A stretch of 14,888 nucleotides of DNA from Sulfurovum sp. (GTDB taxonomy: Bacteria; Campylobacterota; Campylobacteria; Campylobacterales; Sulfurovaceae), in assembly GCA_003978395.1 (NCBI GenBank), contig QNZV01000140.1:1-14888 (forward strand), read 5' to 3'. The translations under genes and the position numbers were made by a program. Shown in pieces: positions 1-7,662 of the stretch. Under the pieces are notes generated by a model, which worked only from the letters and a program-made list of their open reading frames with translations, searched no databases and had not been told where the DNA came from. Position 1 is the first letter of the stretch, and every line of letters begins with the position of its first letter.

Positions 1-464
1 TGAACAGAGATAAGATATTCTAATCCACGTAACTCTATACCATCAAGATTTTTTTCTGAAGTTCTCTCTTTTAGTGTCTCTATATCAATAAGAAAAAGTA
101 TAATTAAATCAGGAAAATTACCCTCAAGTGCAAATTTGTTTAGCTCAACCAAATGGTCAAAGTCAAAATCTCCATTGGCTAAGGCGTATCCAATCCCCGA
201 CAAAAATCCTCGGTCAGAGATAATAATTTTATCTTGGTTTACTTTAACTACTTCTCTATAATGTTCAGCTCTATCTGCTAAAAAAAGTAGCAGTTCAGCC
301 CGTTTTGAAGAGAGAGAATCTTTTAGTAGTATCTCTCTGGCTTGTTTCCCAAATTCCGTCCCTCCTGGCTCTTTTGTAAGGATAACATTATCAAGTTTTT
401 GAGCTATCAGCTCAACTTGTGTACTTTTACCACAGGTATCAATTCCTTCAAAAAGTATATACAT
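1..464 (-). CDS. tmk: Thymidylate kinase, 3' end outside the window
   Basis: Phosphorylates dTMP to dTDP with ATP in the cytoplasm, the step feeding dTTP synthesis. About 154 N-terminal residues are present of a family length near 200; the C-terminus lies before base 1. Visible are the P-loop EGIDTCGKST (residues 6-15), the dTMP-binding TKEPGGT motif near residue 31, and an ISDRGFLSG segment matching the family's DR motif. The P-loop has Cys where many homologues have Ala, Ser or Gly, and Gly follows the DR pair where Tyr or Ser is common. The ATG directly follows the coaD stop codon with no spacer. Its ribosome site GAAGG (473-477 on the minus strand) lies inside coaD, so the two are almost certainly co-translated. 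Assignment is secure. Confidence 0.95.
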   Translation of the reverse strand, partial: MYILFEGIDTCGKSTQVELIAQKLDNVILTKEPGGTEFGKQAREILLKDSLSSKRAELLLFLADRAEHYREVVKVNQDKIIISDRGFLSGIGYALANGDFDFDHLVELNKFALEGNFPDLIILFLIDIETLKERTSEKNLDGIELRGLEYLISV

Positions 465-962
465 TTAGAGAACCTTCTTTGTTAAATTTGATTGAATATT
501 TTCGAGAATACAATGAGGTACAAGATGCTCAATTTTACCATTAAAGGGCAAGAGTGAACGAACAATAGATGAACTAATAAATGCGTACTCTAGGCTTGGC
601 ATCAAAAAAATGGTTTCAAGCTCTTTTTTTAGTGAAGCATTGGCATATCCCATTTGGAACTCATACTCAAAATCACTAACAGCTCGTATACCTCTAATGA
701 CAATATTGGCGTTTAACTTATCTGATAAATCAACCAATAGGGATGAGAAACCAATAACTTTTACATTCTCTAATGCTTGCACAGGTTTTTTTGCCATCTC
801 TATACGTTGTTCCACTGTAAACATTGGGTTTTTCTTTGGATTATCTGCAACAGCTACAATAATCTCATCAAACATGCTAGATGCACGGGTTATAATATCT
901 ACATGTCCATTGGTAATAGGGTCAAATGTTCCAGGATAAATTGCTCTTTTTATTTCACTCAT
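465..962 (-). CDS. coaD: Phosphopantetheine adenylyltransferase
   Basis: Transfers AMP from ATP to 4'-phosphopantetheine to give dephospho-CoA, the penultimate step of coenzyme A synthesis, in the cytoplasm. The 165-residue length is normal. The nucleotidyltransferase signature TFDPITNGH (residues 12-20) contains the catalytic histidine, and the second motif ISSSIVRS (129-136) matches the family ISSTxVR. The IRGIRAVSDFEYE stretch (89-101) is also typical. It is the middle gene of ubiX-coaD-tmk: three bases separate it from the ubiX stop, and its own stop abuts the tmk ATG. The same trio occurs, as I recall, in Campylobacter. Nothing in the gene is odd. Confidence 0.97.
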   Translation of the reverse strand: MSEIKRAIYPGTFDPITNGHVDIITRASSMFDEIIVAVADNPKKNPMFTVEQRIEMAKKPVQALENVKVIGFSSLLVDLSDKLNANIVIRGIRAVSDFEYEFQMGYANASLKKELETIFLMPSLEYAFISSSIVRSLLPFNGKIEHLVPHCILENIQSNLTKKVL

Positions 963-965
963 AAT

Positions 966-1487
966 TTATTTCCATCTCTTATACAAATCATTATCTATCC
1001 CCAAAACATCATACCATTTTCCAATAATAAATCGTTCCATATCTTCAATGCTATTTGTCTCTGAATAGTACCCCATAACGGGAGGTGCAATAATAACATT
1101 TAATTTTGCTAATTTCTCCATATTTTCCAAAGCAATAGCCGAAAAAGGCATCTCACGTGGAGCAAGTAGCAATTTTTTTTGCTCTTTTAGTGCCACCGAG
1201 GCAACACGTGTGACTAAATTATCTGCAATTCCACAAGAAATTTTTGCTAAAGTGTTCATACTACAAGGGATAATAGCCGTAGCATCAACTTGAAAAGAGC
1301 CTGATGCTATAGCAGAAGCTATGTTTGAATTATCATGAAGAGTAATGTTCTGATTTTCAAAATGGTTGACAGTTAATGCATTGTTTGATGTAACAATATG
1401 TGCTTCTATCTGTTTGGGAAGATATTTTATAAACTTGATACCAAGTTCTACACCTGATGCACCTGTAATGGCTACTACTAATTTCAT
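966..1487 (-). CDS. ubiX: UbiX-type flavin prenyltransferase
   Basis: UbiX joins a dimethylallyl group to FMN to make the prenylated flavin cofactor used by UbiD-type decarboxylases, for example in quinone synthesis. At 173 residues it is slightly shorter than the usual 185-200. Seen are the N-terminal flavin-binding ITGASGV (7-13), the SMNTLAKISCGIADNL segment near 96-111 and the LLLAPREMPFS segment, all family hallmarks, followed by PPVMGYY, a variant of the usual PAMPAFY. The start is supported by AGGA at 1493-1496, five bases upstream of the ATG. It heads the operon with coaD and tmk. No ubiD is in this window, so the decarboxylase partner is elsewhere. UbiX versus Pad1 naming cannot be separated from sequence alone. 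Confidence 0.93.
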   Translation of the reverse strand: MKLVVAITGASGVELGIKFIKYLPKQIEAHIVTSNNALTVNHFENQNITLHDNSNIASAIASGSFQVDATAIIPCSMNTLAKISCGIADNLVTRVASVALKEQKKLLLAPREMPFSAIALENMEKLAKLNVIIAPPVMGYYSETNSIEDMERFIIGKWYDVLGIDNDLYKRWK

Positions 1488-1507
1488 TTTTTTCCTATTT
1501 TTATAAA

Positions 1508-1513
1508 AGTATA
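1508..1513 (-). promoter_or_regulatory. Candidate -10 box for ubiX-coaD-tmk
   Basis: TATACT on the minus strand, placing the predicted transcript start near 1501, about 14 bases before the ubiX ATG and just ahead of its AGGA. No convincing -35 is visible. Readthrough from the tRNA gene about 100 bp upstream is a possible alternative source of transcript. Confidence 0.35.
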
Positions 1514-1589
1514 TCGAAAAATTTTAGTTAAGAGTAAAAATGTCATTAATTAGATTTATTGTGTTCTGAAGGGGATTTTATTAAAAATG

Positions 1590-1674
1590 TGGTACCACAG
1601 GTCGGATTCGAACCGACACGCCCTAGGGCAGAAGATTTTGAGTCTACCAAGTCTACCAGTTCCATCACTGTGGC
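1590..1674 (-). tRNA. tRNA-Leu (anticodon CAA), CCA encoded
   Basis: Minus-strand sequence folds as a type II (long variable arm) tRNA. The acceptor is GCCACAG pairing with CTGTGGT, followed by discriminator A and an encoded CCA (the 3' end is ACCA). The T arm is perfect (GTCGG, loop TTCGAAT, CCGAC). The anticodon loop is CTCAAAA with anticodon CAA, which reads UUG leucine codons. The variable arm GCC-CTAG-GGC is of leucine type, and the D region contains the usual GGTAGA. Oddities: G1 pairs with U72, the anticodon stem has a U-U mismatch at 28:42, and the D stem appears to have U-U at 11:24. It lies between HU and ubiX on the same strand and has a possible promoter of its own. Confidence 0.93.
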
Positions 1675-1675
1675 A

Positions 1676-1698
1676 CATTCCAAACTAAAGTTGGAATG
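1676..1698 (-). repeat. Perfect 8-bp hairpin just ahead of the tRNA-Leu gene
   Basis: On the plus strand CATTCCAA (1676-1683) and TTGGAATG (1691-1698) are perfect reverse complements around a 7-base loop. It ends one base before the tRNA 5' end. It has no T-run on either side, so it is not a classic terminator for HU. It could be part of the tRNA precursor leader. Confidence 0.5.
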
Positions 1699-1700
1699 CA

Positions 1701-1706
1701 ATTATA
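1701..1706 (-). promoter_or_regulatory. Candidate -10 box for tRNA-Leu
   Basis: A perfect TATAAT on the minus strand with TG immediately before it. It predicts a start near 1694, about 20 bases before the mature tRNA. No clear -35 is seen, which is usual for Campylobacterota promoters. It would allow the tRNA to be transcribed independently of HU. Confidence 0.45.
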
Positions 1707-1733
1707 CAGTTCTATACTTAAACAAACGTTAAA

Positions 1734-2006
1734 TTAGGCTACTGTGTCTTTTAAAGATTTACCAACTTTAAATTTAACGGCAGTTCTCGCTGGAATTTGC
1801 ACGGTTTTACCAGTTAATGGCACTCTTGCTTCTCTTGCTGCTCTCTCTACTGTTGAAAAAGAACCAAAACCAATAAAACTAACTGTTTTTTTAGCTTTTA
1901 AAGCTTCTGTAATTGTCTCTAGTATTGCGTTAAGTGCCTCGTTAGCATCTTTTTTAGATAGACCTGATTTCTCTGATACAGTATCAATAAACTCTGCTTT
2001 TTTCAT
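1734..2006 (-). CDS. hup: HU-family nucleoid DNA-binding protein
   Basis: Small basic dimeric protein that bends and compacts DNA in the nucleoid. The 90-residue length is exactly that of HU. The N-terminal helices begin MKKAEFIDTVSEKSG, the core has the SFIGFGSFS turn (residues 43-51), and the DNA-binding arm region ends in PARTAVKFKVGKSLKD (72-87), the family signature. The ATG is preceded by AAAGGA (2014-2019) at seven bases. It is divergent from ftsK across a short AT-rich gap containing a run of T, and it is followed on its own strand by tRNA-Leu. HU and IHF subunits are related; the sequence and length favour HU. The symbol is generic, since I cannot tell hupA from hupB type. Confidence 0.94.
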   Translation of the reverse strand: MKKAEFIDTVSEKSGLSKKDANEALNAILETITEALKAKKTVSFIGFGSFSTVERAAREARVPLTGKTVQIPARTAVKFKVGKSLKDTVA

Positions 2007-2030
2007 TAAATAATCCTTTGTAATAATTAG

Positions 2031-2036
2031 GTTATA
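2031..2036 (-). promoter_or_regulatory. Candidate -10 box for HU
   Basis: TATAAC on the minus strand. The predicted start near 2024 gives a leader of about 18 bases that contains the AAAGGA ribosome site, the same geometry as other promoters in this window. No clear -35 is visible. Confidence 0.35.
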
Positions 2037-2135
2037 TTAATTCTACAATTTTTTTTTTAAAATAACAAGAAATTTATTCAAATAATCTCCAAAACAGATT
2101 AAAAGCTTGATATTATGGGAGTTTATCTAAAAAAA

Positions 2136-2144
2136 TGCTATAAT
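2136..2144 (+). promoter_or_regulatory. Extended -10 promoter for ftsK
   Basis: TGCTATAAT is a perfect extended -10 (TGn plus TATAAT). It predicts transcription from about 2151, which is downstream of the ATG at 2115 but 18 bases upstream of the in-frame GTG at 2169. It therefore bears directly on which start codon ftsK uses. Confidence 0.55.
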
Positions 2145-2158
2145 TTTTCAAATTTTCT

Positions 2159-2163
2159 AGGAG
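2159..2163 (+). promoter_or_regulatory. Ribosome binding site that decides the ftsK start
   Basis: AGGAG five bases upstream of the in-frame GTG at 2169. The upstream ATG at 2115 has no comparable site (only AAAAG at 2101-2105). Together with the extended -10 at 2136-2144 this argues for initiation at GTG 2169. Confidence 0.6.
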
Positions 2164-2168
2164 TTTTA

Positions 2169-4505
2169 GTGCATATATTTATTATTATATTCTTTATTCT
2201 TTTCGTATATGGTGCCTTCTCAACAATATTTCACTCTGCTGAAATGGTAGGACAAATAGGTAAAGTTTATGGAGAGACCAACATTCATTTGTTTGGATAC
2301 TTGGCTTATATTGATTTACTTCTTTTTCTTTATCCTTTATATCAACTATACAACAATAAAAGACTTCTCACAGATACATCCTTTTATGTCGGCTGGATAG
2401 TTCTATTTATATCTCTTATTCTTTTTCAAAGTTTGGTTGTTGATATTTATCATAGTGGGAGTATTGGATTACTTCTCTATAAATCTTTATATCTTTATAT
2501 AGGTAAAGCAGGTTTGTGGCTTTTATGGTTGCTCTCTATGAGTGTTGGTTTGATTCTTATTTTAGAGGAAATTCCAAATATACAAGGAGTTTTAAGAGAA
2601 GCTATTAAATATAAAAATTTGGCTTGGGAAAAAATATCTCCTCTTTTAGAACGATTAGAAGAGATTGATAATCCATTTTTTGATAAAAAAAGTACGGAGA
2701 AGATGGCAACAACTATCGTGGAACAACGAAGAGGTAGAAAAAGAGTACAACCTAAGTCACAATTGGTTAAATCAAAAACTCCTAGAAAATTGGCACAGAA
2801 GAAGAGTGTTAAAAAGAAAACTACTGATGAATTCACGATGCTAGAAGAACGTCCTATAGATGATATAGGAAATCTGACTATCTTACATGAGGAGTTAAAT
2901 AGGGAAATTCCTTCTGAACCTGTTGTTGTACCTAAGTCTAAGCCTAAAGCTAAAAATAAACCAATAAAAAAGAAAAAAGTTAAAAAAGAGAAACCCGTAA
3001 AGATTGAGGAAGTCAAACCTATTTTAAAGAGTGTGAATATTATAGAAGAGCTTGATCAAAATCGTCAACTTATGGATGAGATAGAGAGGGGAGATATTGA
3101 GGAGCCTGAAGACTTTATTTTACCATATTTAGAATTTTTAGAAGAAGCTCCTGATGAGACAAGAGAGATAAATGATGAAGAGATTGATAGGAAAGTAAAT
3201 GAAATTATAGAAAAACTAGCACAATTTAAAATCTCTGGAGAGGTAATGACCTATTATTCTGGTCCTCTTGTGACAACATTTGAGTTTAAACCAGCAGCGA
3301 ATGTAAAAGTCTCTAAAATCTTAAATTTACAAGATGATTTAGCTATGGCATTATGTGCAGAGACTATTCGTATTCAAGCTCCTATTCCAGGGCGTGATGT
3401 GGTAGGAATAGAGATTCCTAATGATTCGTTTGATACTATTTATCTGCGTGATATTTTAGAGAGTGAACTCTTTACAACTTCAAAATCACCTTTGACTATT
3501 GCTTTGGGTAAAGATATTGTAGGAAATGCTTTTGTAACTGACTTGAAAAGGTTACCTCATTTATTGATTGCAGGAACAACAGGTTCTGGTAAATCTGTTG
3601 GAATTAATGCAATGATTCTTTCACTTCTCTACAGAAATGACCCTGATAATTTAAAGTTGATGTTAATAGACCCTAAAATGTTGGAGTTCTCTATCTATAA
3701 TGATATTCCTCATCTGATTACTCCTGTTATTACTGATTCTGCCAAAGCTATTGCCGCCTTATCTACTATGGTGGGGGAGATGGAGCGTCGATATAAAATG
3801 ATGGCAGAGACACGAACAAAAAATATTGATACCTATAATGAAAAGATGAAAAAAAGAGGGCAGGATACTATTCCTTTTATTGTTATAATTATTGATGAAT
3901 TAGCTGACCTTATGATGAATGGTGGAAAAGATGTTGAGTACTCTATTGCGAGACTTGCACAAATGGCAAGAGCATCGGGTATTCATTTGATTGTAGCAAC
4001 ACAGAGACCAAGTGTGGATGTTGTAACAGGTTTGATTAAAGCAAACTTACCATCAAGGCTCTCTTATCGAGTAGGGCAAAGAATCGACTCTAAAGTTATT
4101 TTAGATGCATTGGGTGCAGACAGTCTTTTAGGAAGAGGAGATGCCCTCTTTACCCCTCCAGGAACAAATGGATTAGTTAGAATACATGCTCCTTGGAATT
4201 CAGAAGAGGAGGTAGAAGAGATTGTTGAGTTTTTAAAAGAGCAGAGAGCCCCTGATTATGATGAACGATATCTAGTTCCAGAAGAGGGAAGCTCTTTGGT
4301 TGGAGTTGGTATTGTTGGTGATTTGGATGAACTCTATGAGGAAGCTAAAGAGATTATTATTACAGACCAAAAGACATCCATCTCCTATTTACAACGAAAA
4401 CTACAGATAGGTTATAACCGTTCTGCAAACATTATTGAACAACTTCAAGAGATGGGTGTTTTATCTGCTCCTAATAATAAAGGGCAAAGAGAGATTATTA
4501 TTTAG
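2169..4505 (+). CDS. ftsK: DNA translocase FtsK
   Basis: Membrane-anchored, septum-located ATPase that pumps chromosomal DNA during division and activates Xer recombination at dif. From the GTG at 2169 it is 778 residues. About four membrane helices fill residues 1-135, a Lys/Glu/Pro-rich linker spans roughly 170-300, and the motor follows. The Walker A motif GTTGSGKS is at 469-476 and Walker B VIIIDELADL has Asp576-Glu577. The C-terminal 60 residues form the winged-helix gamma domain (TSISYLQRKLQIGYNRSANI). An in-frame ATG at 2115 would add 18 residues. I prefer GTG because AGGAG sits five bases upstream and the promoter TGCTATAAT lies between the two codons. The linker is much shorter than in E. 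coli FtsK, as is usual outside enterics. It is divergent from HU and followed by nadK after 69 bases. Confidence 0.95.
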   Translation: MHIFIIIFFILFVYGAFSTIFHSAEMVGQIGKVYGETNIHLFGYLAYIDLLLFLYPLYQLYNNKRLLTDTSFYVGWIVLFISLILFQSLVVDIYHSGSIGLLLYKSLYLYIGKAGLWLLWLLSMSVGLILILEEIPNIQGVLREAIKYKNLAWEKISPLLERLEEIDNPFFDKKSTEKMATTIVEQRRGRKRVQPKSQLVKSKTPRKLAQKKSVKKKTTDEFTMLEERPIDDIGNLTILHEELNREIPSEPVVVPKSKPKAKNKPIKKKKVKKEKPVKIEEVKPILKSVNIIEELDQNRQLMDEIERGDIEEPEDFILPYLEFLEEAPDETREINDEEIDRKVNEIIEKLAQFKISGEVMTYYSGPLVTTFEFKPAANVKVSKILNLQDDLAMALCAETIRIQAPIPGRDVVGIEIPNDSFDTIYLRDILESELFTTSKSPLTIALGKDIVGNAFVTDLKRLPHLLIAGTTGSGKSVGINAMILSLLYRNDPDNLKLMLIDPKMLEFSIYNDIPHLITPVITDSAKAIAALSTMVGEMERRYKMMAETRTKNIDTYNEKMKKRGQDTIPFIVIIIDELADLMMNGGKDVEYSIARLAQMARASGIHLIVATQRPSVDVVTGLIKANLPSRLSYRVGQRIDSKVILDALGADSLLGRGDALFTPPGTNGLVRIHAPWNSEEEVEEIVEFLKEQRAPDYDERYLVPEEGSSLVGVGIVGDLDELYEEAKEIIITDQKTSISYLQRKLQIGYNRSANIIEQLQEMGVLSAPNNKGQREIII

Positions 4506-4549
4506 AATAAAATGCATTCTATGTCAAAGTGATTTTATGATATTCTACT

Positions 4550-4555
4550 TATAAT
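4550..4555 (+). promoter_or_regulatory. Candidate -10 box for nadK-recN
   Basis: A perfect TATAAT in the ftsK-nadK gap. The predicted start near 4561 is just ahead of GGAG (4563-4566) and 13 bases before the nadK GTG. The -35 region is not recognisable. Confidence 0.45.
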
Positions 4556-4574
4556 TAAAAGTGGAGAATTTAAC

Positions 4575-5447
4575 GTGACAGAAGAAAAATTAGCACAAGT
4601 TAAAATAGCTGGTTTTGTAATCAAACCAGATGCCCCAGAAATTCGTCATGTATATGATGAGATAAAAGAGAAGTTTCAAGCCAAAGGGATACGAGTACTT
4701 TTAGTGGAACACTCTGCTAAAATGATTGGTTATGATGATGGTATTGATTTTATTAAACTTTGTATTGAATCTGACTTTTTAGTCTCTTTAGGAGGCGATG
4801 GAACATTACTCTCTTTGGTACGAAAATCATATAGTTTTCATAAGCCTGTTCTTGGAATCAACGCAGGAACATTAGGCTTTCTAGCCGATGTTACATTGGA
4901 TGAAGTGGATACTTTTTTAGATAATCTTCTTGTTGGTCGATACCGAATTGATGAGAGAATGATGATTGATGGGTATATTCAAACAGCAGATGGTCGTAAA
5001 AATTTTTATGCCTTCAATGATGTTGTTATCACACGACCAAGTATCTCTCATATGGTTAAAATAGATGCCTCTATTGATGATGAGTGGTTCAATACGTACA
5101 GAGGAGATGGTTTGATTATCTCTACGCCTACAGGAGCTACAGCTTATAATTTGGCAGCAGGAGGTCCTGTGATGTACCCTTTGACAAAAGCGTTTATTAT
5201 GACTCCTGTTGCTGCACACTCTTTAACTCAACGTCCTTTGGTCTTACCTTCTGATTTTACGATTAATTTGAGTTCTCCTAAAGATAAAGTCATTGTTATG
5301 ATAGATGGTCAAGATGATTATGAGATGCAAGCAGGAGAAATTTTAGTTATTAATGGTGCAGAGATTGGAGCAAAACTATTGCATAAAAAAGAGCGAAATT
5401 ACTTCTCGGTTTTACGAGAAAAACTTTCGTGGGGCGATATAGAATAG
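4575..5447 (+). CDS. nadK: NAD kinase
   Basis: Phosphorylates NAD to NADP in the cytoplasm, the only de novo route to NADP. At 290 residues it has normal length. Motifs: SLGGDGTLLS with GGDGT at 73-77 (catalytic Asp75), INAGTLGFLADV (95-106), FND at 147-149, and the glycine-rich STPTGATAYNLAAGGP (183-198). These are followed by the TPVAAHSLTQRPLVLP segment (210-225) and VMIDGQ. The start is GTG, supported by GGAG (4563-4566) at eight bases. Only two bases separate its stop from the recN ATG, so the two are an operon. The nadK-recN pairing is common in bacteria. Confidence 0.97.
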   Translation: MTEEKLAQVKIAGFVIKPDAPEIRHVYDEIKEKFQAKGIRVLLVEHSAKMIGYDDGIDFIKLCIESDFLVSLGGDGTLLSLVRKSYSFHKPVLGINAGTLGFLADVTLDEVDTFLDNLLVGRYRIDERMMIDGYIQTADGRKNFYAFNDVVITRPSISHMVKIDASIDDEWFNTYRGDGLIISTPTGATAYNLAAGGPVMYPLTKAFIMTPVAAHSLTQRPLVLPSDFTINLSSPKDKVIVMIDGQDDYEMQAGEILVINGAEIGAKLLHKKERNYFSVLREKLSWGDIE

Positions 5448-5449
5448 AT

Positions 5450-6973
5450 ATGATTAATAGAGTATATATAAAAAACTTAATTTTATTTGATGAGGTTGAT
5501 ATTGAAATAGAAAAAGGTCTAGTTGTGTTGTCTGGTCCATCAGGAGCAGGTAAATCACTTTTTATGAACAGTATCTTGGCTACTTTTGGTTATGGAGTGT
5601 CAGAAGCTTCTCTTTGTGAAGTTTCAGTACAAAAACCTTTGAGATTAAAAAGTGAAGCCTATGAATTAGAAGATGAATTAACATTAAAGGTATTGAAAAA
5701 AGAGAAAGTACGTTACTATTTAGAGGGACAACATATCTCTAAAAAAGTTTTAAAAGGACTTTTCTCCCCTTTTGTACAGTTTTTATCGGTACGCGACAAG
5801 AGTAAGTTTGATAGTAAAAATCTTATAGAACTTATTGATAACTCTTTAGGCTCTAAAGATAATAATTTTAAGAAGATGGTTAAAGAGTATCGTAAACGTT
5901 ATCTAAATTATAAGATAAAATTAGAAGAGCTAAATAGAATAAAGCGGGATGAATCCAAACTGATAGAGTTAATAGAGTTTGCAAAATTTGAGATAGAAAA
6001 AATAGAGACAGTTGCTCCTAAAATAGGAGAAGATATAGAATTATTAAATGTAAAGCAACAGCTCTCTAGGTTAGATAAGGTAAAAGATGCGTTAGAGAAT
6101 GCAACAGAGATATTTAAAGTAGAGGAGTCTGTATCAGAGGTATATAGACTTTTAGAAAAAGATAATAGCTCTTTTTTAGAATTAATGAATCAGTTAAGAG
6201 TTGATTTTGAAGATGTAGAGATATTATCAGATGAACTTTCAGAGTTGGATATAGAAAATATTTTAGACAGACTTGAAAAAATATCAGTACTCAAGAGACG
6301 ATATGGAAGTATCGAAGAGGCTTTAGAGTATGCAGAGAGAAAAAAAAAGGAGATAACAAAATATCAAAATATAGAGCAAGATAAAAGTATGTTGGACTCA
6401 TTTATTCAAATGGAGTATAGTGAACTTATTGTTTTAGCCAATCGTATTGGTCGTGATAGAAAAAAACACGCTCTTGTTTTAGAAAAATCTTTAAAAAAAT
6501 GTTTAAATGAGTTGAAATTACCTCCAATTACATTTATTTTTACTAAAATCTCTTTGGATATTTTAGGTGAAGACAAACTATCTATTGATTTAAATGGTTC
6601 TAGTGCAGGAACTTTAAGTGGAGGCGAGTTTAATCGTGTTCGTTTGGCTCTTATGGTTGTTTCTCTATCTGGTATACGTGATGGAGGAGTGTTGATATTG
6701 GATGAGATTGATGCAAATGTTAGTGGTGATGAGTCGATAGCTATTGCCAATATGATAGCCAAACTCTCTTCTGTTTATCAAGTTTTTGCTATATCGCATC
6801 AATCACATTTAGCCTCTAAAGCAAATCAACATCTTTTAATATCTAAAATAAAAGGTAAAAGTAGCGTAAAAAATTTAGATAAAGAGGGAAAAATTGATGA
6901 AATTGCACGTATTATTGCTGGAGAGAAGATGAACCCTGAAGCTCTATCTTTTGCAAAAAAACTGTTATCATAA
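5450..6973 (+). CDS. recN: DNA repair protein RecN (SMC-like ATPase)
   Basis: SMC-family ATPase acting in recombinational double-strand-break repair. The 507 residues are a little shorter than the usual 550. The N-terminal Walker A is GPSGAGKS (29-36), with Pro-Ser where many RecN have Glu-Thr. The middle (about 140-330) is Lys/Glu-rich coiled coil. The ABC signature LSGGEFNRVRLAL starts at 389, Walker B GVLILDEIDAN has Asp418-Glu419, and ISHQSHLASKANQHLLISK is the expected histidine-switch region. I chose the ATG at 5450, which gives the typical MINRVYIKNLILF start. A GTG at 5429 would add seven residues inside nadK and lacks a ribosome site. No strong ribosome site precedes the ATG either, suggesting coupling to nadK translation. 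Confidence 0.95.
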   Translation: MINRVYIKNLILFDEVDIEIEKGLVVLSGPSGAGKSLFMNSILATFGYGVSEASLCEVSVQKPLRLKSEAYELEDELTLKVLKKEKVRYYLEGQHISKKVLKGLFSPFVQFLSVRDKSKFDSKNLIELIDNSLGSKDNNFKKMVKEYRKRYLNYKIKLEELNRIKRDESKLIELIEFAKFEIEKIETVAPKIGEDIELLNVKQQLSRLDKVKDALENATEIFKVEESVSEVYRLLEKDNSSFLELMNQLRVDFEDVEILSDELSELDIENILDRLEKISVLKRRYGSIEEALEYAERKKKEITKYQNIEQDKSMLDSFIQMEYSELIVLANRIGRDRKKHALVLEKSLKKCLNELKLPPITFIFTKISLDILGEDKLSIDLNGSSAGTLSGGEFNRVRLALMVVSLSGIRDGGVLILDEIDANVSGDESIAIANMIAKLSSVYQVFAISHQSHLASKANQHLLISKIKGKSSVKNLDKEGKIDEIARIIAGEKMNPEALSFAKKLLS

Positions 6974-7029
6974 ACATAATTTTATTAATAAAAACTAATA
7001 AAATAACTTAAGTTTAATTTTAATTACAC

Positions 7030-7035
7030 TATAAT
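7030..7035 (+). promoter_or_regulatory. Candidate -10 box for the first LysM gene
   Basis: A perfect TATAAT in an AT-rich 90-bp gap after recN. The predicted start near 7042 gives a 22-base leader carrying AGGAG at 7051-7055. A poor TTAAGT (7008-7013) is the only -35-like hexamer. Confidence 0.5.
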
Positions 7036-7063
7036 TCAATAATAACAAATAGGAGTATTAAAA

Positions 7064-7636
7064 ATGTTTGATAATAGAGAAGATGAATATTTAAAGGCAA
7101 CACAAAATGCACAAGTCAATCTAAATAATAATAAAAATAGCTCTAAAGGATTATTAGTTACATGGAATATTTTTCTTATGAGTTCCTTTACTTTGATAGG
7201 GTACCTTGGGTTTAACTACCTAAAGAGTGAAACAACACTATTTAATAATCCCCTACTATCTTCTCAAACAGCTGTTATGGGAGTAAGTGATACTAAAAGT
7301 GATAGAGAATATTTAGAAATGCTAAATTCTATGGAGATGGATATTATTAATAAAAAAGAGTTAACGCTTAGTGATGCAATGGATAATGTTATCAATACCT
7401 CTACAGCTAAAGATAATTCTTTATATACACAAGCTATTTCTCAAGAGATTGATGAAAATGTATATCATAAAAATTCCAGAGTTATTTTGGTTAAAAAAGG
7501 AGATACATTAGGAAGTATTTCAGAAAAATTTTATGGTAATCCAATGGAATTTGATAAAATTATTGAAGCAAACAAGAAATTAAATAATGATTTTCATGTG
7601 ATTCATGTTGGTCAAAAGCTTAATGTCCCTTATTAA
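7064..7636 (+). CDS. Membrane-anchored LysM-domain protein, copy 1
   Basis: Predicted inner-membrane protein with a periplasmic peptidoglycan-binding domain; the exact role is unknown. It has 190 residues. The N-terminus, with a DEYLKATQNAQVN motif, is polar and precedes Lys-containing sequence. One membrane helix lies at about 29-51, a polar stalk runs to about 138, and a C-terminal LysM domain (140-189) contains VKKGDTLGSISEKFYG and ends VGQKLNVP. The positive charge before the helix suggests the LysM faces the periplasm. The ATG is backed by AGGAG at eight bases. The next gene is a clear paralogue sharing the N-terminal motif, helix position, an SLYTQA motif and the LysM. There is no catalytic domain, so it is likely a scaffold or anchor. 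From memory, C. jejuni has a response regulator between recN and tatD instead. Confidence 0.85.
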   Translation: MFDNREDEYLKATQNAQVNLNNNKNSSKGLLVTWNIFLMSSFTLIGYLGFNYLKSETTLFNNPLLSSQTAVMGVSDTKSDREYLEMLNSMEMDIINKKELTLSDAMDNVINTSTAKDNSLYTQAISQEIDENVYHKNSRVILVKKGDTLGSISEKFYGNPMEFDKIIEANKKLNNDFHVIHVGQKLNVPY

Positions 7637-7662
7637 AATTTCATAGTTCTTGCCAACTCTCT

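Noticed and set aside
610..939. Plus-strand open frame opposite coaD
   Set aside because: It lies wholly antisense to a secure coaD gene and shows no domain or ribosome site.
2495..3016. Open frame of 173 codons on the minus strand inside ftsK
   Set aside because: It lies antisense to the Lys/Glu-rich linker, whose codons rarely give stops on the other strand, and its product has no recognisable motifs.
5429..5449. GTG start for recN inside nadK
   Set aside because: It has no ribosome site, and the seven extra residues precede the conserved MINRVYIKN start.
6979..7004. Perfect 9-bp inverted repeat after recN (ATTTTATTA / TAATAAAAT) as a terminator
   Set aside because: The stem is entirely A-T, no T-run follows, and such repeats are expected by chance in this AT-rich spacer.
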